From positions 62,001 through 126,000 of the forward strand of contig NZ_WYDS01000011.1 in NCBI RefSeq assembly GCF_009914765.1: 64,000 nucleotides of DNA. The letters are read 5' to 3'. The notes under the pieces were generated by a model. The model ran no database searches. It had not been told where the DNA came from and saw only the letters and a program-made list of their open reading frames with translations. Source of the DNA: Halodesulfovibrio sp. MK-HDV (GTDB lineage: Bacteria > Desulfobacterota > Desulfovibrionia > Desulfovibrionales > Desulfovibrionaceae). Both the position numbers and the translations under genes were made by a program. Of this stretch, positions 37,368 through 44,372 are shown piece by piece; the first letter of the stretch is position 1; every line of letters begins with the position of its first letter.

Positions 37368-38243
37368 ATGCAAGAAACAGCAGTTTTCGACCTTTCAATG
37401 CTTGATTCTGAAGAAGCAGCATTAGAATACCTTCTTTCTTTTTGTTGGCCTTCTGGTGTACGGTTTTGTCCAAGATGTGGACAACACAAACTTTACACTT
37501 TGTCGGGGGGTCGCTATCGCTGTGCAACTTGCAAATATACATTTCAGGATTTCAGCGGCCGCTGGATTAACAACGGCAGCCTGTCTCCTTCCACATGGCT
37601 CCATCTGGCACACATGTTCCTACAGGAATACACTGTGCACGAACTGGCACAAGAAGTTAATCTTTCCTACAACGCTGCCTACAAAGCAGTAACAACCATT
37701 CGTTTCGCCCTGCTTGCGCACGCAACTGATGCGCGCCAGCTTCTCGGGCCGGAAACCGGTCTTGGTAAATACATCAACGGAAAGAAACTCACCGGTGCAC
37801 CGCCACCTAGAGCCAAGGGTGCCATCCCTGTTTTCGGAATTATGGAACGAAACGGCTGGGTCTTCATTGACCTTGTCAGTGGCATAGAGGCAGAAACTGT
37901 CTTCCACTTCAACCATAGCTTCCACCTTACGCTCTTCCGCGCCGGTAACATTATATACACGGGTAAATACCGTCAGTATGATGCACTTATCCTGTGCGGA
38001 GACGATTCCCTGCCGTATGAATACATACGAAAATACAATCACGACTTCCCGATTAAAGAAGGCTCCTTCTGGGAATTCGGTCACTCCCGTCTTAAGCGCT
38101 TCAAGGGTATCACCCCACAGCGTTTCCCGCTCTACCTCAAGGAACTTGAGTTCCGCTACAACAATAAAGAGGGCGACATTCTTTCCCTTTTATTGAACCA
38201 GTTGTGCGACCTTGTTCCTGACTTTGACCCTTTCAAGAAGTAA
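37368..38243 (+). CDS. IS1595-like transposase-derived protein, catalytic residues lost
   Basis: Protein of 291 residues. N-terminal zinc ribbon C34-x2-C37 ... C52-x2-C55 (CPRCGQ, CATCKY) of the IS1595 type, a helix-turn-helix-like stretch (HELAQEVNLSYNAAYKAV), then an ISXO2-like nuclease fold. Aligning by eye, the first catalytic Asp (family VDETYIGGK) falls in GLGKYINGK, and the second (family YTDGY) in IYTGKYRQYD, so both are replaced; only a Glu in the last block (KEGSFWEF...RLKR) remains. I found no terminal inverted repeats or target duplication. It is therefore probably a domesticated DNA-binding protein. It sits in the same direction 530 bases upstream of fdhA and may regulate it. Confidence 0.78.
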   Translation: MQETAVFDLSMLDSEEAALEYLLSFCWPSGVRFCPRCGQHKLYTLSGGRYRCATCKYTFQDFSGRWINNGSLSPSTWLHLAHMFLQEYTVHELAQEVNLSYNAAYKAVTTIRFALLAHATDARQLLGPETGLGKYINGKKLTGAPPPRAKGAIPVFGIMERNGWVFIDLVSGIEAETVFHFNHSFHLTLFRAGNIIYTGKYRQYDALILCGDDSLPYEYIRKYNHDFPIKEGSFWEFGHSRLKRFKGITPQRFPLYLKELEFRYNNKEGDILSLLLNQLCDLVPDFDPFKK

Positions 38244-38290
38244 GTAATCACAGTAAAATTTCAACATGTTAGACACTTACGTCTCATATG

Positions 38291-38333
38291 GTGTCAAACT
38301 GTGCGTATATATTGTGCCAGACCGTGCGTAATT
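38291..38333 (+). repeat. Tandem direct repeat, candidate operator pair for fdhAB
   Basis: Copy 1 at 38291-38310 (GTGTCAAACTGTGCGTATAT) and copy 2 at 38314-38333 (GTGCCAGACCGTGCGTAATT) match at 16 of 20 positions, with a 23-base period, close to two helical turns. Such phasing is typical of a regulator binding as adjacent dimers on one face of DNA. Confidence 0.6.
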
Positions 38334-38511
38334 GATTTTCGTCATATCACAACATACTGATTTTACAGGCTATACACCGTATACCGAGTGCAGTAGACCT
38401 TCTAAGTTCGTTTCTTTTGTCGAATGCTTTCTTTCGTCGCTAATATACCTCCATCATAACGATTACATCGTGTCTCCAACACTGTGATCATTTTGGAAGG
38501 GGTTTTTTGTT

Positions 38512-38748
38512 ATGGAACGTAGAAATCGTTCGCAACACAATGAAGCAAAGTTGCTTCCTTTTTCAGGACTCGGGATATCCTTATCCTGCGTTAGTACGCG
38601 TGCAGCGTTGTGTGAACTTACGCCCATCCCAACTGGAAAAGTGTCCTCTATTCGACCATTGCTTTCTGAATACATACCGATCTGTAACGGATACGGCTCC
38701 GGATTCAGCATGTTAATTGCGCTTGGTCGTGAAATTAGAGGCCGATGA
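38512..38748 (+). CDS. Small open frame in the fdhA leader (uncertain)
   Basis: 78 codons in the same direction as fdhA, with GGAAGGGG about nine bases before the ATG and a stop 26 bases before the fdhA start. The product (starting MERRNRSQHNEAKLLPFSG, ending IALGREIRGR) has no recognised domain or signal peptide. An open frame of similar length runs on the opposite strand (38463-38774), so coding status is undecided. It could be a leader gene or just non-coding leader. Confidence 0.28.
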   Translation: MERRNRSQHNEAKLLPFSGLGISLSCVSTRAALCELTPIPTGKVSSIRPLLSEYIPICNGYGSGFSMLIALGREIRGR

Positions 38749-38773
38749 CAACTCTTCATTACTAGGAGGAACA

Positions 38774-41700
38774 ATGACAGTCTCCCGTAGGCAATTCCTC
38801 AAGCTTTCTGCAGGCGCTGCCACCGCGTCTGCATTTGGCGGACTTGGCATTTCTTTAAAGCCAACCGTCGCGAGAGCTGAGCTCCAAAAGCTTAAATGGG
38901 CTAAACAGACAACGTCCGTATGTTGTTACTGTGCTGTAGGCTGCGGCCTTATTGTACACACGGCTAAAGACGGTGAAGGCCGTGCAATCAACGTAGAAGG
39001 CGATCCGGATCATCCGATCAACGAAGGTTCCCTTTGTGCGAAAGGCGCGTCCATCTGGCAGCTCGCAGAAAATGCAAACCGACCACAAACTCCATTATAC
39101 CGTGCTCCTAACAGCGGAGAATGGAAGCCAGTTTCATGGGACTGGGCACTCACTGAAATCGCTAAACGTGTCAAAAAGACTCGTGACAAATCTTTCCAGC
39201 TCAAAAACGACAAAGGCGAACAAGTTAACCGTACCGAAGCAATCGCTTCTGCGGGCTCAGCAGCTATGGATAACGAAGAGTGCTGGGCATATCAGTCATT
39301 ACTCAGATCTCTCGGCTTGGTGTACGTAGAACACCAAGCACGTATCTGACACAGCGCAACTGTAGCGGCTCTGGCAGAGTCGTTTGGACGCGGTGCGATG
39401 ACAAACCACTGGATCGACCTTAAGAACAGTGACTGTGTATTAATCATGGGCAGTAACGCTGCCGAAAACCATCCGATTTCTTTTAAATGGGTGATGAAAG
39501 CTAAAGACAAGGGCGCAACACTTATCCACGTTGACCCTCGCTTTACCCGTACTTCCGCTAAGTGTGATGTATATGCTCCTATTCGCTCCGGTGCGGATAT
39601 TCCGTTCCTTGGCGGTCTGGTCAAATACATCCTCGATAATAACAAATTCTTCCACGAGTATGTTGTTAACTATACCAACGCATCATTTGTAGTTGGTAAA
39701 GACTTTGAATTTAATGACGGTTTATTCTCCGGCTTCGATCCGAAGAAAAGTTCCTACGACAAGTCAAAATGGGCTTTTGAAATGGATGACAAAGGTGTAC
39801 CGGTTCGTGATGAATCGCTCAAAAACCCGCGTTGTGTATTTAACCTGCTTAAAAAGCACTTTGAACGTTATGACGTAGATACCGTCTCCACCGTTACCGG
39901 AACTCCTAAAGAAGATATTCTTAAAGTTTACGAAACATACGCAGCATCCGGTGTTCCAGATAAGTCTGCAACCATCATGTACGCAATGGGCTGGACTCAG
40001 CACACTGTCGGCGTTCAGAACATCCGCACAATGGCCATGGTGCAGCTCCTCCTTGGCAACATCGGCGTAGCCGGTGGTGGCGTGAACGCCTTGCGTGGTG
40101 AATCAAACGTACAGGGTTCCACCGACCACTGTCTGCTCGTCCACATTCTGCCTGGCTACCTTGGTACACCTAAGTCCAAATGGTCAGACCTTGCAGCGTA
40201 CAACAAAAATTGTACTCCTCAGTCTGCAGACCCTATGTCCGCTAACTGGTGGGGCAACAAGCCTAAGTATGTATCCAGCTTTGTAAAAGCAATGTATCCG
40301 GAAGCATCGCCTGAAAAAGGCTACGAAATGCTGCCAAAGCTTGATGCACACAAGCAGATGACTGAATACTACTGGCTTTCCATGTTCGAAAAAATGCACA
40401 AAGGTCAGTTTGACGGCTTCTTTGCATGGGGACAGAACCCTGCCTGCGGTGGCGCAAACGCCAATAAAAACCGCGAAGCAATGGCAGAACTGGACTGGCT
40501 TGTTAACGTAAACATCTTTGACAACGAAACAGCCTCCTTCTGGCGTGGTCCTAAGATGGACCCGAAAGATATTAAGACAGAGGTCTTCTTCCTTCCGTGT
40601 GCTGTTTCCATTGAGAAAGAAGGTTCAGTTACAAACTCTGGTCGCTGGATGCAGTGGCGCTACAGAGGACCTAAGCCATACGGACAGACACTTCCTGACG
40701 GTGACATCATCCTTAAACTCACCGACAGAATTCAGCAGCTCTACAAAACAGAAGGCGGCGCATATCCTGATCCTATCGTAGGTCTTGGCCTTAACGATTG
40801 GCAGAACAGCCATGGTCATTTTGACCCGCATGGTATTGCAAAACTTATCAACGGTTACTTCTTAAAGGATACCGAAGTTAAGGGTAAGCAGTTCAAAAAA
40901 GGCCAGCAGGTTCCGAGCTTTGCCTACCTTAAAGATGACGGCTCCACCTGTTCCGGTAACTGGCTCTACTGTGGTTCCTACACAGAAAAAGGCAACATGG
41001 CTGCCCGCCGTGACAAAACTCAGAATGGTGCACAGGCAAACATTGGTCTGTACCCTAACTGGGCATGGTGTTGGCCTGTAAACCGTCGTATTCTTTACAA
41101 CCGCGCATCAGTTGACCTTAACGGTAAACCGTATGCACCTAAGAAAGCGGTTATCGAATGGACTGGTGACAAAACCAAATGGCAAGGCGACATTCCTGAT
41201 GGCGGCTGGAAACCGGGTACAAAGCACGCATTTATCATGCGTAAGCACGGCTTCGGTCAGATTTACGGACCGGGACGCGCAGACGGACCATTCCCAGAGC
41301 ACTATGAACCGCTCGAATGTCCAATTGCGAAAAACCCATTCTCTTCCCAGCTGCACAACCCTACTGCTTACCAAATTAGCAGTGAGGAAAAAGCAGTTGC
41401 CAACCCGCGCTTCCCTTACGTTGGTACAACCTACCGCGTAACAGAGCACTGGCAGACTGGTCTTATGACCCGTTATCAGGGTTGGTTGATTGAAACAGAG
41501 CCACAGTTGTTCTGTGAAATCAGTGAAGAACTTGCGAAGAAAGAAAACATTGATAACGGCGAGACGGTTAACGTTTCCAGCCTACGCGGCAAGCTCGAGT
41601 GTGTTGCCATCGTTACCAAGCGCATCAAGCCTTACAAAGTCCATGGTCAGGACGTACATCTCGTTGGCCTGCCTTGGCACTATGGCTGGGTGACACCGAA

Positions 41701-41812
41701 AAACGGTGGTGATTCTGCAAACCTCCTCACACCTTCTGTGGGCGACCCTAACACCGGTATTCCGGAGACTAAGGCGTTCATGGTTAATGTGAGCAAGATA
41801 AAGAGAGCGTAA
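38774..41812 (+). CDS. fdhA: Formate dehydrogenase catalytic subunit FdhA, selenocysteine-containing, periplasmic
   Basis: Mo/W-bis-MGD subunit that interconverts formate and CO2; about 1012 residues when the in-frame TGA at 39347-39349 is read as selenocysteine (residue 192). Tat signal SRRQFLKLS at the N-terminus directs the folded protein to the periplasm. The [4Fe-4S] site is C-x2-C-x3-C (CCYCAVGC) plus CAKG. The TGA sits in HQARI-U-HSATVAALAE, the conserved position of Sec followed by His in Desulfovibrio formate dehydrogenases, and the frame continues without a break to 41812. ATG 38774 has AGGAGG seven bases upstream. fdhB follows after 3 bases. No cytochrome subunit is adjacent, so it should be the two-subunit FdhAB form that donates to periplasmic cytochrome c3. 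Confidence 0.96.
39347..39349 (+). other. Selenocysteine codon (UGA) in fdhA
   Basis: In-frame TGA between ATC and CAC, followed by an uninterrupted formate dehydrogenase sequence and a hairpin at suitable distance. Recoding needs SelA, SelB, SelC and SelD from elsewhere in the genome. Confidence 0.95.
39366..39382 (+). promoter_or_regulatory. Bacterial SECIS-like hairpin in fdhA
   Basis: CGGCTCT-GGC-AGAGTCG: 7-bp stem with one G-U pair and a small GGC loop, starting 17 bases after the UGA. Position and size fit bacterial SECIS elements that recruit SelB. Confidence 0.7.
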
Positions 41813-41815
41813 GCC

Positions 41816-42526
41816 ATGGCTAAAAAATTCCTCGTCGATCTTACACGTTGTACGGCATGTCGTGGTTGTCAGGTAGCGTGTAAGCAATGGAAAAAGCTTC
41901 CGGCCGAAGCAACTGTGAACTGGGGCTCCCACCAGAACCCTAGAGATCTGAGCTTCAACACATTGCGGCTCGTCCGCTTTGAGGAAGTCGTTAATGATGG
42001 CAAAGTTGACTGGCTGTTTTTCCCTGAGCAGTGTCGTCACTGTTACGAGCCGCCTTGTATGGGGCAGGCTGAACTTGATGACGAACGCGCTGTAGTTCAG
42101 GATGAAGAAACCGGTGCTGTTATCTTTACCGAATATACTAGAAATGTTGATGCTGAAGGCGTTCGCGAATCATGTCCGTACGATATTCCACGTAAGGACC
42201 CAGCAACGGGACAGCTCTCTAAATGTGACATGTGTATCGACCGTATTCAAAACGGCATGAAGCCGTCCTGCGTTTTATCCTGTCCAACAGGCGCTATGAC
42301 GTTTGGCGAAGAAGAAGAAATTGATGCACTGGCAAAAGAACGACTCGCGGCTGCGCAAAAGCGTTACCCAGAAGCCGTTCTCGGCGATCCGGACGATGTA
42401 CGCGTGGTCTACCTATTCCAACAGGACCCAACCAAGTACTTTGAAAAAGCAATTGCAGCGGCTTCACCAAATATGATGAATCGTAAGCAGATGTTTGCAC
42501 GTCTGCTCGGCACAACAAAAGCATAA
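41816..42526 (+). CDS. fdhB: Formate dehydrogenase iron-sulfur subunit FdhB
   Basis: Electron-transfer subunit of 236 residues with ferredoxin-like Cys clusters: CTACRGCQVACK near residue 12, CRHCYEPPC near 74, CPYD, CDMCIDR and C-x3-CPTGAM, able to hold up to three or four [4Fe-4S] clusters. No signal peptide, so it is presumably exported with FdhA by the Tat route as a complex. It passes electrons from FdhA to periplasmic cytochromes. Ends just before a strong terminator. Confidence 0.94.
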   Translation: MAKKFLVDLTRCTACRGCQVACKQWKKLPAEATVNWGSHQNPRDLSFNTLRLVRFEEVVNDGKVDWLFFPEQCRHCYEPPCMGQAELDDERAVVQDEETGAVIFTEYTRNVDAEGVRESCPYDIPRKDPATGQLSKCDMCIDRIQNGMKPSCVLSCPTGAMTFGEEEEIDALAKERLAAAQKRYPEAVLGDPDDVRVVYLFQQDPTKYFEKAIAAASPNMMNRKQMFARLLGTTKA

Positions 42527-42547
42527 TAAGTCGCGATCCTGATACGA

Positions 42548-42580
42548 GGCACGCAGATACCCATCTGCGTGCCTTTTTTT
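42548..42580 (+). terminator. Intrinsic terminator of fdhAB
   Basis: Perfect 11-bp arms GGCACGCAGAT (42548-42558) and ATCTGCGTGCC (42563-42573), loop ACCC, then seven T. 22 bases after the fdhB stop. Confidence 0.93.
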
Positions 42581-42659
42581 ATTTGAAGATAACAATGCTT
42601 GATTTTTCCTGAACCGAAGGCGAACATACATTTTTAAACAACGTATTGAGGTTTCCGTC

Positions 42660-43373
42660 ATGAAAGCAGTCAGCATTGTTGGATACAAAAAATCAGGCAA
42701 AACTACTCTCACCCGCAAAATTGCAGATGCTCTTGAAGCACGCGGCAAAACCGTGACAATTGCAAAGTTCACTCATTCAGGATTAACAAAACCAGATACC
42801 GACACTGGCCACTTTATGAAAGATGGCAGAGCCGTTATCGGTCTCGGTGAAAAAGAGTGCGCAATTCATTGGGGAGAAAAAAAGATGCTTCCTGATATGC
42901 TTCCTTTAACACAAGCTGACTATTTGCTCGTCGAAGGCGGCAAAACATTGAGCTGGTTACCGCGTATTGTTCTTCTTCGTGAACCGGAAGAGCAAGAAGC
43001 GCTGGATAGAGGTCTCGCAATCGCATCCTTTGGAGATCTCAAAGCGACAGGTGTTCCAAGCTTCACGTCTGCAAACTTTGATGAGCTTGTGGATCGCATT
43101 GAAGAAAAGTCATTTATGCTTCCAGCACTCGACTGTGGAGCCTGTGGTGAAGAAACCTGTGAAGCAATCGCTCAAAAGATTGTTGCAGGCAAAGCCACCA
43201 TGAAGGCGTGCAAGTCCATCAACAACTCCGCAATGACGATCACCGTAAACGGCTCACCAGTCGGGTTGAACCCGTTTGTGGAGAACATTATTCGAGGTTC
43301 CATTGAAGGAATGCTCGGTTCCTTAAAGGGATATGCACCGGGCAGCAAAGTAGAAATAAAAATTTCGAAATAA
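42660..43373 (+). CDS. mobB: Molybdopterin-guanine dinucleotide biosynthesis protein MobB with Fe-S-like C-terminal domain
   Basis: Protein of 237 residues. The N-terminal 150 residues are a MobB-type P-loop GTPase (VGYKKSGKTTLTRK; DYLLVEGGK). A C-terminal part has C-x2-C-x4-C then a later Cys (LDCGACGEETCEAI...KACKS), the spacing of a four-Cys Fe-S (FeS/PF04060-like) motif, followed by a VNGSPVGLNPFVENII block. Such extended MobB proteins occur in anaerobes. It lies just downstream of fdhAB but with its own terminator on either side. It probably supports loading of the cofactor into formate dehydrogenase. Confidence 0.87.
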   Translation: MKAVSIVGYKKSGKTTLTRKIADALEARGKTVTIAKFTHSGLTKPDTDTGHFMKDGRAVIGLGEKECAIHWGEKKMLPDMLPLTQADYLLVEGGKTLSWLPRIVLLREPEEQEALDRGLAIASFGDLKATGVPSFTSANFDELVDRIEEKSFMLPALDCGACGEETCEAIAQKIVAGKATMKACKSINNSAMTITVNGSPVGLNPFVENIIRGSIEGMLGSLKGYAPGSKVEIKISK

Positions 43374-43380
43374 AATACAT

Positions 43381-43415
43381 GAGCCGATCAGGAATCCCTG
43401 ATCGGCTCTTTTTTT
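43381..43415 (+). terminator. Intrinsic terminator of mobB
   Basis: Perfect 12-bp arms GAGCCGATCAGG (43381-43392) and CCTGATCGGCTC (43397-43408), loop AATC, then a run of T. Eight bases after the mobB stop. Confidence 0.93.
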
Positions 43416-43585
43416 ATTTCTCATGCAGAAACAGATGGTTCTGCCAAATCTTGAGTCATATACTTTTTGCCAGACACATTTCAAGCAACGTATTGAACTG
43501 ATGAGACTGGCTGACATTGTTACGCAACAGAATGCAGCGTGCCAGAAAGAAACTCACAGTCATCACTCGTGATAACGAACTTTTT

Positions 43586-43918
43586 TTAAAAATCGCTCAC
43601 CGCATCATCACGGCTTGTATACATTCCGAACAGCTGGTCATAACCGGATATTTCAAAGACTTCCTGAATGTAATCACGCGCACAGCATACAGCCACTTTC
43701 CCACCATTCGGATGAAGCTGCTGATATGCCATTACAAGAATGCGAAGGCCTGCACTATTAATGTAATCAAGCTCTTCAAAATCAAATAGCAAGCGTGAGT
43801 ACCCGCCGCCTATCAATTCTTCCACTTTGACTTCAAGCTCTTTTGTATGGGAACCATCCAGACGGTTGCTCATGGCGAGAACCGTACAATTGGGTAATTC
43901 AATGGTTGATAATGCCAT
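43586..43918 (-). CDS. STAS-domain anti-sigma factor antagonist (RsbV/SpoIIAA-like)
   Basis: Single STAS domain of 110 residues. The conserved phosphorylation site is present as YINSAGLR (Ser55), aligning with D-S-S-G of SpoIIAA. In partner switching the unphosphorylated form binds the kinase-type anti-sigma factor and releases its target. Its partner is presumably the ATP-binding protein encoded directly upstream (13-base gap), and the phosphatase at 44365-46644 would dephosphorylate it. Confidence 0.9.
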   Translation of the reverse strand: MALSTIELPNCTVLAMSNRLDGSHTKELEVKVEELIGGGYSRLLFDFEELDYINSAGLRILVMAYQQLHPNGGKVAVCCARDYIQEVFEISGYDQLFGMYTSRDDAVSDF

Positions 43919-43931
43919 ATCTGGCTCCTTT

Positions 43932-44372
43932 CTAATGAGTTTCCGGATCTATTTTTGTACAAATAAGAACATAGTTTTTGCCCGCATGGCGATAGTATGT
44001 AAACGAATCCATGAGCTTACGTACGAGGTGAACCCCCATACCTCCCACAGGTTTTCGCCTTTTTTCTATCGGTGTATCCAGCTCTGGTTCCTTTATTTGA
44101 GAAATATCAAACGACATTCCGTCATCTATTATCTTAGCGTAAAACACGTCCCGTTCAATGCACACAACAACATCCACCTTTGGTTCCTGTGTGTCTGTAA
44201 ACGCATAATCAAAAATATTACTTATCAGTTCATCCAATGCGAGAGTGATCTTAAAGACTACAGAAGGCGCAATAGAGCGTTTATCTGCCATTTCATCTAT
44301 AGCAGATACAAGCTTGATGAATTCATCACGGGAATGAATCACCATTCTATAGCAAATACGCCCGTTACTCAT
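43932..44372 (-). CDS. ATP-binding anti-sigma/serine kinase protein (RsbW/SpoIIAB-like)
   Basis: Protein of 146 residues with the GHKL ATPase motifs of RsbW-type kinases: N-box DELISNIFDYAF, G1 box IIDDGMSFD and G2 box GGMGVHLVRKLMD. It would phosphorylate the STAS protein and bind a sigma factor or other target. It overlaps the phosphatase gene by 8 bases. No sigma factor gene is in the window. Confidence 0.9.
   Translation of the reverse strand: MSNGRICYRMVIHSRDEFIKLVSAIDEMADKRSIAPSVVFKITLALDELISNIFDYAFTDTQEPKVDVVVCIERDVFYAKIIDDGMSFDISQIKEPELDTPIEKRRKPVGGMGVHLVRKLMDSFTYYRHAGKNYVLICTKIDPETH

Larger units (their letters stand above)
38244..38773. promoter_or_regulatory. Long regulatory region upstream of fdhA
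   Basis: 530 bases. It contains a tandem pair of 20-base direct repeats (38291-38333), a TATAC-ACC-GTATA dyad near 38374-38386, a second short direct repeat TTTCTTTTGTCG/TTTCTTTCGTCG (38411-38422, 38428-38439) and a short open frame on each strand. The size and repeat content suggest a regulated promoter or a leader transcript for fdhAB. Confidence 0.5.

Noticed and set aside
37368-38243. Active insertion sequence
   Set aside because: No terminal inverted repeats or target duplication seen, and two catalytic Asp are replaced.
38463-38774. 104-codon open frame on the minus strand upstream of fdhA
   Set aside because: It overlaps the fdhA start and another open frame, shows no domain or good ribosome site, and is probably chance.
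39347-39349. In-frame TGA in fdhA as a nonsense mutation or gene end
   Set aside because: The position is the conserved selenocysteine site, followed by His, with a suitable hairpin and an intact continuing frame.
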